Source: Zanthoxylum bungeanum
Taxonomy: Eukaryota; Streptophyta; Magnoliopsida; Sapindales; Rutaceae
Assembly: GCA_019454045.1 (NCBI GenBank)
Contig: SKCR01029069.1
Span: 54,053-118,052 of the forward strand
Direction: 5' to 3'
DNA length: 64,000 nt
The notes beneath the pieces were generated by a model. The model searched no databases and had not been told where the DNA came from. It saw only the letters and a program-made list of their open reading frames with translations. The position numbers and the translations under genes are program-made. How positions within the stretch are numbered: position 1 is the first letter of the stretch; each line of letters opens with the position of its first letter. Of the stretch, positions 20,134 through 33,802 are shown piece by piece.

Positions 20134-22115
20134 TGTTGGACAATTATGACCCATATCATCACTATTTTTACAGAACATGGTGTTGTTGTACAAATTAATT
20201 ATGTGACAAAGGAAATTGCTCTTTTATCATTTGTAATTGGATTACAGGGATAGATAAATGATAAAAGTCCATATGATTAGTTCCGGATTAATAAGATATG
20301 AGACATTATTAATCCACTAAGGTTTAATCATTAAAATATCCATAGTCGTAGTATTATCGAGATTGGACATCGATAATGCGGAATAGACTAGTATTGCACG
20401 TGAGCGTGTTATGGGAGTATAACGGCATAGTTCTCATATATTTGGGTATTGGATACTCATGCAAGTGTAATAGGAGGTTGTGTTTACCGATGGTACGGAA
20501 ACAGCTTCGCTCTGGATAGACCCCTCAGAATTCCATTGGTAGTATGACTATGTGTCTATGGAAGTCCGTATCAGGGTAGGTGTATTTGGTCTTAACCTGA
20601 GACTTGCATCGCTAATACTTGCGACAATCAATATACTTTGATTTTGGTCATCCGGGGCTTTAACAGGTTCTGTGTATGCCTCTTCTGGGTATATTGAGAA
20701 TCGTAGTGTATTGGGTGTGATGTCAAGATGGAAGTATCACTTCAGTCATATGGAGATGATGATCACGTAGGATAAGGAACTGGTACTCTTGTATGCTGCA
20801 ACTATCGGGATAACATGACTAGGTCATGTTTATCCGATTATAGAGACTAGTTACCAGAGATCCGATATGTGCTTCGTACGGGGCAGACACAATTCTAGCC
20901 TCAGGCCTAGCATGTGACATCCGGTACTGGATCTCAATACGCAATATTACGTATATTACGCCTGACAAAGATTACATATTCGTTTACAGAATATTTCTGG
21001 AGAATTGGGTAGGCACGGCGCTTTGCTAGAAGCCAACCATGTCTTGTAAATCGGTAAGGACGTGGTACTGGGTACACACATATTCGGATAGTTCGATAAC
21101 CGTATTTACTGCCAACATATCCAGGGATCTCTTGGGTCGCTTCCCGAAGATTCACCGTTGAGATTTGACTCGAACAGAAAATTAATATGGGATTAATTAT
21201 GAGAGATAAAATTAATCTGGGATTAATTACGGCAATAATTAATCTGTGAATTAATTATCAAAAGAGAGAGTTAATCTGGGATTAATTGCGTCGAGAATTT
21301 ATCTGGGATTAAATTCGTCGAGAATATAGAACTGAATTAATTTAGAATTAATCGGTAAAGTAAATTTAATAGTTAAATTAGATTTTACTATTTAATTTAT
21401 TTAATTGGACTAAAATAATATATTAGATATGTTAATTGAAATTAGATTTCAATACGGAATTAAAATTGGATTTTAATTCAAGCGAACGAATTAATTTAGA
21501 ATTAATTCACAAGCGATTTCCGTAATAATTTTGCTAGGCATTATTATTTAATAAAATTAGATTTAATTACGTTGCGACGGAAAATTCATTTATTCGGAAT
21601 AAACGAAACCAAGCCCGAAGTGTGTTGAGCGAACCACTTGAATTTTGAATTTAAAGTGGGTCCCACCAACTTACATCAACTTGTCACTATTTGTGATGGA
21701 AGTTGTTGGGAGCTTTTATGGAAACTTGTCCAACACACTTTGTATTTTCTTTTTGGAAAAAGTATATACACCTTTTTGTTTTTTGACTTTTGGTAATTGT
21801 TTTTAGAAAACAAATACAAAACAAAAAAAAAAACTTCTTCTCTCTCTCTCAACCCTCTCATGGCCGAAACTTCTTGCTTCCTTGGAGGAAATTTTTTCTT
21901 TCAATTTGTTCAAGCTAGCACTTAACGGAGTGAATCAAGGTGATAGGGAAACTCACCCAAGGGTTTAGAACTTCATTCAAAGCCTGGAGCTTCCATGGAA
22001 ATGCATAAAAAGTCTTGAAACTCATCCGATCAAAGTAAGTTTTTCCGTAACTCTCTTTGATTATTCGCACGTTAATCATGCTTAGTGATCTTGGGACATG
22101 TCTAGGAGACTAACA
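20134..22115 (+). repeat. Copia-2 5' LTR
   Basis: TG...CA, 1,982 bp. It includes a set of about five imperfect palindromic words TTAATCtggGATTAAtt between about 21180 and 21310. A possible TATA (GTATATAC) lies near 21763. Confidence 0.9.
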
Positions 22116-22116
22116 A

Positions 22117-22131
22117 TGGTATCTAGAGCCA
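22117..22131 (+). other. Primer-binding site of Copia-2
   Basis: TGGTATCTAGAGCCA, one base after the LTR. It resembles the plant copia PBS complementary to initiator methionine tRNA (TGGTATCAGAGC). Confidence 0.8.
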
Positions 22132-24780
22132 TCCCAAGCTTGATTGGAATTCTAGGGTTCATGGATTTTATTTGGGGTTTTTGTGTTTAGAACATAATTT
22201 CCTCAAATTGGTGATTTGGTTGAGCTTATATGATGTTGAATTGGATTTGTGCATTGTTGGATTTGTGAAATATTGATTAGATCAAAAATCCTCAAATCCT
22301 ATAGGTTGGCCGAATATATACCCTAAATAAGCTCATGGGAATTTTTGAAATTTGTCATATTGGATGTGTTGTTGGCATGAAATGTATATTGGATGTTGAT
22401 TTAATTGGATTGGAATCAAATTGCATAATTATTTTTTGTCAAAACTGTGAGCATGAAGCATGTTATAATGAATTGTTTTGCTTCAATTTATGTTGGACAT
22501 GAATTTGAATTAAAGAGCATAATTAATTGGATTAATTAAATATTTTGGAAACATTAGATTAGTTAATTAATTGTGTTAATTACACTTGAATTGAATTAAT
22601 TTGTGATTTGGAATAATGAGTTAATTTAATTTGTTGTATTTGGGCTTAATGGGCTTGGTTGGGCCAAGTTTGGTTTAGGATAATTGGTTGGATCCAATTG
22701 GGCCTAAAACCATTTCCATAAAGTCCAAATATAACAATTGGGCCTTTAAATAATTTAATTGAGCCTAATGGGCCTAAATTGATTTTTGGCATAGGGTGAT
22801 TCCTAATTGGGCCTTGGCATCTTGGGTTTGACCCATAATTGCCAAAGCCCATGCCTAATGAATTAATTGAAAGCTCATTGGACTTTAATTGAATAGTATC
22901 GGATACTAATTGGGCCTTTGAGACCCATAAAGATTGGATTTGGAAACCAAGTCTAAAAGGCACTTTTAAAAGTGTAATAATTTAATTTGGAATTAAATTT
23001 GAATTAGTATTGAATATAATTTAAATTGGATTTAAAATTATAATTCGATATAATTCAAGAATACGTACTTTGAGTATTTATTCTTAAACGAGTTGGACTC
23101 GCGCAAATCAAATCGTTGTTTGAACATTGGATTGTCATTAATCAAAGATTAATTAATTGGATTAGATTGATTGATAACATGTTATGTGTGAATACTTGGA
23201 TGTATGTATGAATAATGTATATCAGATGGATATTAGTTGGGTAATGGCAATTTTGGAAAATATTGTAATAAATTTAGAATTTATTAAATTGGACCTGCGT
23301 GTCCAGTCTATTACCTCTTTTCTCATTGTATTTCTCTTCTCACATATTCCCCTCAATACAAATGAGGTTTCTTTAGAAGTGTTATGTAATCGGGTAGAAG
23401 TAAGAATAGTGCTAGTGGGAGGGAGGAAATGGAGAGATTTGTTCTAGGAACAATTTGTGAGATATTCATCCGCATATCATTATTAATTTTATCGCGCGTT
23501 ATTATGCTTTTAGAATGCATGCTTAAGGGTGTATGATGAGACCTAATCAAAGATAATTAATTGGTTGCCAATTACGCGAAAAACCCTCAACAAATATTAA
23601 GCGTTTTCCTTCCATTGAGTGATTCATTCTCAAGATCCAAGATTGGCACTGGTTTGTTGGCCAAAGTCAAGACATTTGTCCATCGCGGATGTGTTTGAAT
23701 CATGAAGACTTTGTTCCATATCGCATGTCTTGTCCAAGTTGTGATTTGTTGGCCAAAGTCAAGATCACTTCTTGTCCATCAACATCGATTACGAAGCTTT
23801 CCAAAGTCAATGGGTCACGCTTAACTAAAATCATTAAGCTTGTTGTGCCAAAGCCAAGACTTAATTGATTTAGAGGAAAAAGGTTAGGCAATATATTGGA
23901 TATATTGGCATATATCGAATATATGTTTCGGACTTGGATGTCCACCTACTGGATCTAGGAATTGGATGAGATCCAATTGATCTTAGAGATCTACCTAGTT
24001 AAGTTTCATACAACTTGTTGGCCAAAGTCAAGGTTGTGTGTTATTTAACGGGATCCTAGCCCACTAGGAAACTAGGTTTCCCGAGTACTCCACAAAGGGT
24101 TAGAGGCTCGCCGAAAAATAGTGGGAGGCGAGTATTAAATTTGCAATTTCGTTTAGATACTTGCCAATACGCGCTCATTTCATTTTTCGTCATTAATTTA
24201 TAAATATATTAGTTGGACTAATATTTAATTGTTGTTTTAATTAAACAGTTGGACTGTATTCAAACTATTTCATTTATAGTTGATTATGTAATTGGATTAT
24301 AGTAATCAAATATATTTGAATTTAACCAATCAAATAGTAGTTGATTATATAGTTAGACTATAGTAATCATTATATTCTATTGTACTCGAAATCATTGATT
24401 GGATAGTTGGACTATTTGAATCAAGATAACTGAAAGATTAGCGTTTAAAAACATAATCCTGGGTGAAAATGTCTTTAAGCAGCTTCAATTTTCAGATTGG
24501 GAATAAAACCTCAGGATAGTCCTGGGAACCGAGAAGTTACTTTATTTGATAGAGTGACGTCTCGGGCCTAAGCCCGGAGTTGAGCAAATAGTGGAGCATG
24601 AGTTTTGGAAGACTCGTGGTGATGATAACTTTAGTGCTCAATCTGTTATGTTTGCCGCAAAGACTCCTTAATTTCTTCGTCAGAACTAAAGATTAGATCC
24701 TTATAGTATGATATTGAAATTGAAGGATCTTCATAGATCTATACTTATATCTTCGAAGTGTTGATTGCAAAAGATAATTC
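22132..24780 (+). other. Copia-2 leader and decayed gag N-terminal region
   Basis: No long frame is present. Low-complexity repeats fill it: TGGGCCTAA words at 22640-22930, five 'ttggccaaagtcaag' words at 23650-24040, and 'ttggactatagtaatc' words at 24210-24430. Gag was not recognised in this part. Confidence 0.5.
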
Positions 24781-24784
24781 TTGG

Positions 24785-27700
24785 AGAGTTAATGGCTTTG
24801 CTCAATGAGTCAGAGCCAGAACTTGCAAAAAAGCAAGAAGCGCAAGTCGCATCTTACTTCAACATCCCAGAAGGTCAAGGCTTGGCCGAAGACTTCTAAG
24901 GATGTGAAAAGGGGTAAAGGCAAAAATCGTCACAGTCTTCTAGGAAGATAAATGACATATCTCAAAATGTCTGCCTAAATTGTGTCAAACGGGGTCACTG
25001 GAAGCGTGACTGCCGTATGGACAAGGCAGACATGAAGGAAGTGAAGACGGGCAAGGCTCCGGCTTCAGGTATGTTTGTTATAAACATGTCCACTGCTGGT
25101 TTTAAAATTGGATTTTAGATACTGGATGTGGTACATAAATATATGTACTGATGTGCGGGATCTGCTGATAAGCAGGAGACTGGCTTCAGATGAGATTGAC
25201 CTGCAAGTCGGAAACGGGACGAGAGTCGCTGTTTTAATCGTAGAAACCTAAGTTTTGGAACTGCCCTTTGGGCATGTACTTAAATTAGGAAACTGTTAAA
25301 ATGTACCTAGTTTGACTAGAAATATTATCTCTATATCTAAGTTTAACCCGTTGCGGGTATACCTTTATATTTTAGAACACTAAGTGTTTTATTTTATAAA
25401 AATGATATTGAGATAAGCACATTAGATGTGAATAACAGTATTTATATTTTGAATATAAACAAATCTCAAACATATAACATGACAAAAAAATAGCTCAAAC
25501 TGAATTAATCAGAAGAGACTTATTTGTGGCATTGTTGTCTGGGAAACATTAACAAGACTCGTATATCCACACTTTCGAAGAGTGAGTACTAGAACGGATT
25601 TGATTTTAATCAAATAATATCTACGAATCTAGTTTATTAGGCAAAGTGCCTAAAACACCTTTTACTTGGTAAAAGTGCAAGTGCCACCGATTTGTTAGCC
25701 CGCGTTCATAGTGATGTAAGTGGGCCCATGTTTAGCTAGGCTAGAGGTGGATATGAATACTTTGTAACCTTTACGGATGTGGCATCGCGTTACGGTTATG
25801 TGTATCTTATGAAACACAAGTCAGAAACTTTTGAGTAATTCAAAGAGTTTCGACACGAAGTAAGAAAACAGACCGGCAAGAGTATTAAAACATCATGATT
25901 GGACCGTGGTGGAAATACTTAAGCAATAAGTTTCTCGACTATTTGAAAGAGTATGGTATTCTTTCATAGTGGACTCCTCCCGGAACACCTCAATTTGACG
26001 GTGCGTCCGAACAAAGAAACCGAACTTTGTTGGACATAGTTAGGTTGATGATAAGTCGTTCTGAGCTACCAATTTCCTTCTGAGGATACGCATTAAATAG
26101 TGCAATACTTATTTTGAATAAGGTTCCATGAAAATCTGTTAGACAGAGTTCATATTAGATATGAATAGGAAATAAACTGGGCTTCTCATTCCTGAAGATT
26201 TGGGTATGCTGGCCATATGTTTGGATGATACCAAACTAGAACACAAATCGGATAAGTGCCTAATTTGTGGGTTATCCTAGGGAAACCAAAATGTAGTACT
26301 TATACAACTCACAAGAGAACAATGTAATTGTTGCTCTCATTGCGGTTTTCCTAAGAGGAATACCTATATGCAGTGGTAAGTGGGAGAAAAGTAAAACTCG
26401 ATGAAAATCGGAGTAATACTGTTCAAGTCACTAATTCCTCAACGGAACACAAACAGTTCATCAGGGATGAAACTGTACCACAATCTTCGAATACATAAGA
26501 ACCGCGTAAGTCAGAGAGAGTCAGAAAACAACCCGGGGGTATGGGTTTCTGATCTCACCTCATGAAGATGTCAATCTTATTGAGAAAAATGAACCGACAA
26601 CGTATGAGGAAATGATACAAGGTATCGACTCCTTTCATGGAAAAGTGTCATGAAATCCTTAATGGATTCCATGTATACCAACCAAGTTTGGACACTGGTT
26701 GTTGTAAGGTATCGTTATCAATATTGTGTCGATTACGACGAAACCTTTTACTTGTTGCCATGATTAAATCCATTCGGATAATGCTTGCTAATGTTGCATG
26801 TTTCATTTATGAAATATGACAGCTGAACGTCAAAACCGCTTTCCTTAACGGAAACCTTTTGGAGGATGTTTTATATAACAATCTGATGGTTTTGTCGTAC
26901 CAAAACATGCAAACAAGGCTTGCAAGTTAAGTCGATCCATTTATGGATTTAAGCAAGTATTGCGTTCTTGAAACTAGCATTTTGATGTAATCATAATGGT
27001 ATATGATTTAATTCAAAACGAAAATGATTCTTGTGTATATAAGGAGGTTAGTTGGAGCGCACTAACAATGATTGTCCTATATATTGATGACATATCATTT
27101 CTTGGAAATGACATTCCCATAATACAATCGGTGAAAGCTTGGCTTTCATGAAAATTCTCCATTGAATACTTGGGAGAAACAACCTTTATTCTAGGAATAA
27201 TGATCTACTGGGATAGATCTAAAAGTTGTTGGCACTCTCCAAGAACTCGTACATTGAAAAATATGTACGCGACCTAGTGTCTAATATGCTTTGAGCATAT
27301 GGAGTCACAATCGGGCCAATCCAAGTGATGGTCACTGGATTGATGATAAGAACATCCTTAAGTATCTTAGACAAACTAAGGATACTTTCTTAAACTAAGG
27401 AGAATGAGAACTTGAAGTGACTGGGTTCACCGTTGCAAGTTCCCAAACCGACAAAAATGACAGCAAGTCGTAATAAGGGTACTATATAGTTTGAATAACA
27501 GAATAATGAGCTGGAAATCTTCCAAGCAAGATACTATTGCCGAATAAACAACAAAAGCGGAATATTACTGCAGCTGAGGCAGCAAAAGAAGCATTTTGGA
27601 TCTATATAATCCTAATTAGATTAGGTATAGTTATGTTAGTAGCTGAGCTAGGCTACATCACAGGCTAAAGAATTAATGGTCTCATCAACGATCCAAGTAT

Positions 27701-27840
27701 GTACTTCAACAATTTCATCTGATTCGTAAGATCATACATCGTGGCGATGTGATGATCTAATAAATCACATCTAATGATAACCTTGCAAATCCGCTGACGA
27801 AAACTATTTCTCAGCAGAAGTTTGAACGACCCGTACATAG
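24785..27840 (+). pseudogene. Copia-2 gag end and pol, heavily decayed
   Basis: Recognisable in order: gag zinc knuckle C-x2-C-x4-H-x4-C near 24972-25013 (CLNCVKRGHWKRDC); a protease relic near 25115 (an LDTGCGT-like run with a stop); an integrase-core piece at 25745-25840 (GGYEYFVTFTDVASRYGYVY); reverse transcriptase near 27050-27160 (LYIDDISFLGND, YIDD intact); and an RNase H relic near 27490-27720. Stops and small indels interrupt every domain, far more than in the LTRs. Confidence 0.8.
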
Positions 27841-27879
27841 TTCAGGTGTAGGACACTTGAGTGATTGGCTATAGGCCAA

Positions 27880-27888
27880 GTTGGAGAT
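27880..27888 (+). other. Putative polypurine tract of Copia-2
   Basis: GTTGGAGAT stands directly before the 3' LTR, and the same sequence stands before 20134. It is short and only partly purine; its position is the main argument. Confidence 0.5.
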
Positions 27889-29866
27889 TGTTGGACAATT
27901 ATGACCCATAGCATCACTATTTTTACAGAACATGGTGTTGTTGTACAAATTAATTATGTGACAAAGGAAATTGCTCTTTTATCATTTGTAATTGGATTAC
28001 CGGGATAGATAAATGATAAAAGTCCATATGATTAGTTCCAGATTAATAAGATATGAGACATTATTAATCCACTAAGGTTTAATCATTAAAATATCCATAG
28101 TCGTAGTATTATCGAGATTGGACATCGATAATGCGGAATAGACTAGTATTGCACTTGTGCGTGTTATGGGAGCATAACGACATAGTTCTCATATATTTGG
28201 GTATTGGATACTCATGCAAGTGTAATAGGAGGTTGTGTTTACCGATGGTACGGAAACAGCTTCGCTCTGGATAGACCCCTCAGAATTCCATTGGTAGTAT
28301 GACTATGTGTCTATGGAAGTCCGTATCAGGGTAGGTGTATTTGGTCTTAACCTGAGACTTGCATCGCTAATACTTGCGACAATCAATATACTTTGGTTTT
28401 GGTCATCCGGGGCTTTAACAGGTTCTGTGTATGCCTCTTCTGGGTATATTGAGAATCGTAGTGTATTGGGTGTGATGTCAAGATGGAAGTATCACTTCAG
28501 TCATATGGAGATGATGATCACGTAGGATAAGGAACTGGTACTCTTGTATGCTGCAACTATCGGGATAACATGACTAGGTCATGTTTATCCGATTATATAG
28601 ACTAGTTACCAAAGATTCGATATGTGCTTCGTACGGGGCAGACACAATTCCAGCCCCAGGCCTAGCATGTGACATCCGGTACTGGATCGCAATACGCAAT
28701 ATTACGTATACTACGCCTGACAAAGATTACATATTCGTTTACAGAATATTTCTGGAGAATTGGGTAGGCACGGCGCTTTGCTAGAAGCCAACCATGTCTT
28801 GTAAATCGGTAAGGATGTGGTACTGGGTACGAACGTATTCGGATAGTCCGATAACCGTATTTACTGCCAACATATCCAGGGATCTCTTGGGTCGCTTCCC
28901 GAAGATTCACCGTTGAGATTTGACTCAAACATAAAATTAATCTGGGATTAATTATGAGAGATAAAATTAATCTGGGATTAATTACGACAATAATTAATCT
29001 GAGAATTAATTATCAAAAGTGAGAGTTAATCTGGGATTAATTGCGTCGAGAATTTATCTAGGATTAAATTCGTCGAGAAGAGAGAACTCGATTAATTTGG
29101 AATTAATCGGTAAAGTAAATTTAATAGTTAAATTAGATTTTACGATTTAATTTATTTAATTGGGCTAAAATAATATATTAGATATGTTAATTGAAATTAG
29201 ATTTCAATATGGGATTAAAATTGGATTTTAATTCAAGCGAACGAATTAATTTAGAATTAATTCGCGAGCGATTTCCGTAATAATTTTGCTAGGCATTATT
29301 ATTTAATTAAATTAGATTTAATTACGTTGCGACGGAAAATTCGTTTATTCAGAATAAACGAAACCAAGCCCGAAGTGTGTTGAGCGAACCACTTGAATTT
29401 TGAATTTAAAGTGGGTCTCACCAACTTACATCAACTTGTCACTATTTGTGATGGAAGTTGTTGGGAGCTTTTATGGAAACTTGTCCAACACAATTTGTAT
29501 TTTCTTTTTGGAAAAAGTATATACACTTTTTTTTTTACTTTTGGTAATTGTTTTTAGAAAACAAATACAAAACAAAAAAAAAAACTTCTTCTCTCTCTCC
29601 CAACCCTCTCATGGCCGAAACTTCTTGCTTCCTTGGAGGAAATTTTTTCTTTCAATTTGTTCAAGCTATCACTTAAATGAGTAAATCAATGTGATAGGGA
29701 AACTCACCCAAGGGTTTAGAACTTCATTCAAAGCTTGGAGCTTCCATGGAAATGCATAAAAAGTCTTGAAACCCATCTGATCAATGTAAGTTTTTCCGCA
29801 ACTCTCTTTGATTATTCGCACTTTAATCCTGCTTATTGATCTTGGGACATGTCTAAGAGACTAACA
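27889..29866 (+). repeat. Copia-2 3' LTR
   Basis: 1,978 bp, TGTTGG...CTAACA. It matches 20134-22115 with about 55-60 differences counted by eye. Confidence 0.9.
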
Positions 29867-31483
29867 CAAGGAAGCTTTGATTAAAAACTCAATCATTCCT
29901 TTGTGAGTGTGACCCATTATTTCGGAACCCTTCGACTTAACTAGTGAAGTGTCACCGTAGGGTAAGTCAAATCACCAGATACATCTAGAGTCCCTATCCT
30001 TTCGGAATCCAAACCAGATATTGACCCAAAAAGGACACCATCCATACGGGGACGAAAGCAAAGCCGTCTCGAGGCACCTATTGAATCTCACGTTTCTGGA
30101 TAACAATGGAGATCATAGGATATATTGTGGTATACCCCTCTCCCACTCATTATTTTGAAGTATAATATTTCTATCTCACTAGTATCTTTTGAATCTTAGA
30201 TTATGCTCGGCTAAAGTCATAACCTTATTAATACTAGTTGATAATTTAGTGATCTAACCAATTTTAACTATTAAAATTTTATTCATTAATCCCGATTAGT
30301 CTTTACTAACCAATTAACTTAATTAAACTAATTTAATCAAGTTGTTATAGTGATCTAATCAATTTAACTCTTAAACTATTAATCCACTAATATGTTTTAA
30401 AATTTAGAATTCAACGAACAGACCAAATGTCATTAAATCATTTAATCGATAAAAACACATTATTTATTCCAAAGGTACGTGGTATTGTATCCCGAGTGCA
30501 GACCATATTACTGTCCATTCAGAATCGGCTATGGAATTTATGTTCGGGTTTCCATCCGATATATCAAGGAAAATAATGTATTCATAAGGTCCATTTGTTT
30601 CTAAAACTTGAATTCACAATTTTTAAACTTTAAACCCATTAATCTTATTAATCTGTTTGCATGCATCTCATATTCTTATTTAACTTTTAAATTACATAAA
30701 ATCATATTTTATGACTAGAATATCATGCATATCTACATGTTATGACATGTGAAAATGCAAGTGTAGGCACCCTAGGCTATAGATATATTAATAAACAATT
30801 TAAAACATATATATATATATATATTCCCAGGTCTGGGCTGAAAACGTTTATGTTGTGTTTGACGGGCGTTCGAACGTTTTCAGGCAGTGGAGTTTCGTTC
30901 GTGTTGTGTTCGAACGCCTGTCTGAACACTAGAACTTCATTTACTCATTTCTCGAGCTTTCAGACTCTGTTTTGGTCCTTTTTTTATGGACTCGTAACAG
31001 AACGTAGTTTACATACATCCACAAATTGCGTTAACCGAGCTTTTTTTTTATACTAATCTAATTAGTACAATAAATCCAAGACATCCATTGATCTTCAAAT
31101 CTTGTTCCATGGAGTGTTGTTGAGTTCTTCGCGGAATTTATCCATCAAAAGTCCTTCGCGGCATCGGCTCCTCCAAGTTACAAATAAGGTTACATAATGA
31201 ACTTATTACAAAGGAAATGAATTTTCAACACTTGAAAGAATATGACATAATGGTCTTACATTCCCAATACTAAAAATAAGAACCGGAAAAATTAACGATC
31301 ACACAATACGTTCATCACATGAATCAAAGTAAACATTCATCACATGAACATTAAAAATCATTCATCTCATAAATCTAATTGTGCATACTCATCACAACAT
31401 GCATTCTAATAATCTATATCGCATATAAATTATTAAAACTTGAAACTTTAAAGGAGAAGGGTCAATAACACTTTTCAACCTTA
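29867..31483 (-). other. Copia-1 leader, part next to the PBS
   Basis: 1.6 kb non-coding between Copia-2 and the Copia-1 primer-binding site, with a (TA)n run near 30808-30827. Long non-coding leaders occur in several copia lineages. No frame of note. Confidence 0.55.
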
Positions 31484-31497
31484 AGCTCTTGATGCCA
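31484..31497 (-). other. Primer-binding site of Copia-1
   Basis: On the minus strand this reads TGGCATCAAGAGCT, 2 bp after the LTR end. It is a variant of the copia-type site matching initiator methionine tRNA. Confidence 0.75.
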
Positions 31498-31499
31498 AT

Positions 31500-33476
31500 T
31501 GTAGGAAACGACTTTCCTTAGCGCGGCGGAAGTTGCTTGTGGTAGCACCGGGTCCGGTATGGATCTTTAAAATTTGATTTGCCTTCTCCATTTGTTGTAG
31601 TAGCCAAGATCAATCCTTTGGTCCAACGCTTGGATCAACCACTCGATCTTCCGAACTATGACTCGAAACCAACAAACCGAAGTGTGGGCTTCACTCACAA
31701 ATATCAAACCTCTAAACAATTTAGAGAATTAAGATGTCACAATGGTGTTTGGCTTTTTAGAATTTCAAACACTCTCACAACACTTGTGATGTTTAAACTC
31801 TCTCTATTTTCTCTTAAATTATTTCTCACATTCCTTGTGTAAATGAATGCAAAATGTTAACCTTAGGAAGTGAGAGAAATGGTAGAGATTATATTCTCTT
31901 ACACAAGCCAACTAACCTTGTCATTAAGCAACTAATGCTTTCTTGCAATGGCCAACACAAAAATGTGAATGTCATACCAAAGCATAAGAAATGATAAGTT
32001 AAAGACAATGACTTTGTCATTAAGCATCTAATGCTTTCTTTCAATGCAAAACAAATAAATGTGGAGGCCATACCAAAGCATAAAAATGGATTAGCTAATG
32101 AAAAATATATTAGGTGTATACATGCCACCTAATAGACATAATTACTTGGATCACATGGTAAGCCATATGGCTTTGTCTCCAATGGTAAATAAAAATAAAT
32201 ATCTTAATAATGATTTATTTACCTTCAATTATGTTGTAGTAATTATCTCATAATTATTACTAACTTTATTATCTCATAATCAAGACTTGATTATCTCATA
32301 ATCAAAAATTCTAGAAAATATTAAGTTAAACTAATTTAACATAGTTTTCATTTGTGACAATAAATATTATTAATCTCATTAATAATATATAAATATTAAA
32401 GTGAGCATATAATTAGAAAATCTAATTATATTAGGTTTGCTACGATTAATCGAAATAGCATGGGGACCAAATGGACCTATGGTTCCGAGCTCCAATAATT
32501 CTGAAATATTATTAAACTATTTAATCAAATATTACGAATTATTAACTCCTCGTTATTCCACTAAAAACTCGAAATTGAACTCCCATTACCGTAGATGGAT
32601 AAAATAAAACCGAACATCTTCGGTGTCCATCGATATAGTCATTACATATGGATATAGCCCTTCACGAATATCTCATAAATAGAGACGGGTCAAAAATCCG
32701 TTAAATCCTTCTAAATATTTTATCTCTTAAGCACCATTGATTCTATAATGAACAATTAATTCATAACAATTATGAATATAAAACTTTCTATTCGTAATAG
32801 AAAAATTGAGCGCTCATATTGTTTAAGTCCTGAATCAACTCTTAAAAAAGATATTCTTCTGCTTCTCGTAAAAAGGAGTGAATTCCATATCTATGTAATA
32901 TATTCTCAGCTACACACCAAACTATATCCCCAAAATACATAGTTATTGGCGGGAATGCAACACCAACCTCACCATAGTAAATCAAAGGACATAACCTATC
33001 ATGCAGGAGTTCGTAGTACACTGAGGATTAAGATCGAATCCATATATGACCATCTATTAGATAAAATGAATTTCTTCGATTAACGGATATTAAAAGAAAT
33101 TCGTATTTATTTGAGTCCAGTCCTATATGATCTCATCATACAAGGTGCATTCATTCACATGTCACTACATGAACGATCCCGGATCAAGGTCGTCATACAA
33201 GTATAGAATGGACCACAATTACAGATAAACCACAAATAAAGTACCCTATTTGTTTGCTCTCTATGGACTATTTAGATTACTAACTTCAGACATAAACCAT
33301 GTGCATCAATCGTACACTATGTCTGAAGGTACAATAGTAATCATGATAAACAAGACAATTGGACAATATGCGATATAAATCAAACAATTTTGATAAAATG
33401 AATAATGCATTTATTATTATTACAATAATCAATTCCGTTTTACAATACATGAAGCTTTAGAACATAAATCCCAACA
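31500..33476 (-). repeat. Copia-1 5' LTR
   Basis: 1,977 bp. The minus strand starts TGTTGGGATTTATG, common in plant copia LTRs, and ends CCTACA. The CTTTC target duplication follows at 33477-33481. Confidence 0.9.
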
Positions 33477-33802
33477 CTTTCCTATTACAATATGCTTACA
33501 CCAAGGTTCTGTACTGAGCCATTTATCTTTTTGCCTTAATGATGTAAGTAATTACTAAGAATATCCAAGATGAGGTATCATGGTATATGCTATTTATTGA
33601 TGATATATTATTGGTGGATGAGTTTAAAGAATGTATAGAGACTAAACTTGAGATGTGGAGAAAAATCTTAGAAGTTAAATACCTCCGACTATGTAGGTTA
33701 AAAACTGAACATATGGTGTATGAGTTTAACAAAAATCGTAGAGGTAATATGGCAAGAATAAAAATTGACGACCAACCAATCTCAAGTAGCGAGTGTTTTA
33801 AG
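33477..33802 (+). pseudogene. LINE reverse transcriptase, middle fragment
   Basis: Continues the domain left at 3173: ITICLHQGSVLS-like start, then MLFIDDILLVDEF (the xxDD catalytic box, F/IDD), then KTEHMVYEFNK and a SECFK end. A MITE interrupts it at 33803. Stops and frameshifts are present. Confidence 0.85.

Larger units (their letters stand above)
20134..29866 (+). mobile_element. Copia-2: Ty1/copia LTR retrotransposon, plus strand, decayed
   Basis: 9.7 kb with LTRs of 1,982 bp (20134-22115) and 1,978 bp (27889-29866), both TGTTGG...CTAACA, about 97% identical by eye. The PBS follows the 5' LTR. The internal region holds a long leader of low-complexity AT-rich repeats and then a heavily broken gag-pol. 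No target-site duplication is visible: the left outer flank ends 'ttaatg' and the right flank starts 'caagg'. This fits the extra LTR piece on the left and later rearrangement. It lies in the Copia-1 leader. Confidence 0.88.
3174..33476 (-). mobile_element. Copia-1: Ty1/copia LTR retrotransposon enlarged by nested insertions
   Basis: The element reads on the minus strand. Its 5' LTR is 31500-33476 (starting TGTTGGGATTTATG), the primer-binding site is 31484-31497, gag begins near 19549 and is broken at 19346/7000 by a Tat element, pol runs down to about 3710, and the 3' LTR is a 536-bp remnant at 3174-3709. A 5-bp duplication CTTTC flanks it, within a LINE. Of its 30.3 kb, about 12.3 kb is the Tat element and about 10 kb is Copia-2 with its extra LTR piece; the remaining 8 kb is Copia-1 itself. 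Gag and pol contain several stops and the element is inactive. Confidence 0.88.

Noticed and set aside
20934..21155. Minus-strand frame inside the Copia-2 LTR (also at 28662-28928)
   Set aside because: Present in both LTRs, antisense, with no recognisable domain; LTR sequence, not a gene.
29862..29871. A target duplication for Copia-2
   Set aside because: Flanks left of 19829 or 20134 and right of 29866 do not match over 5 bp.
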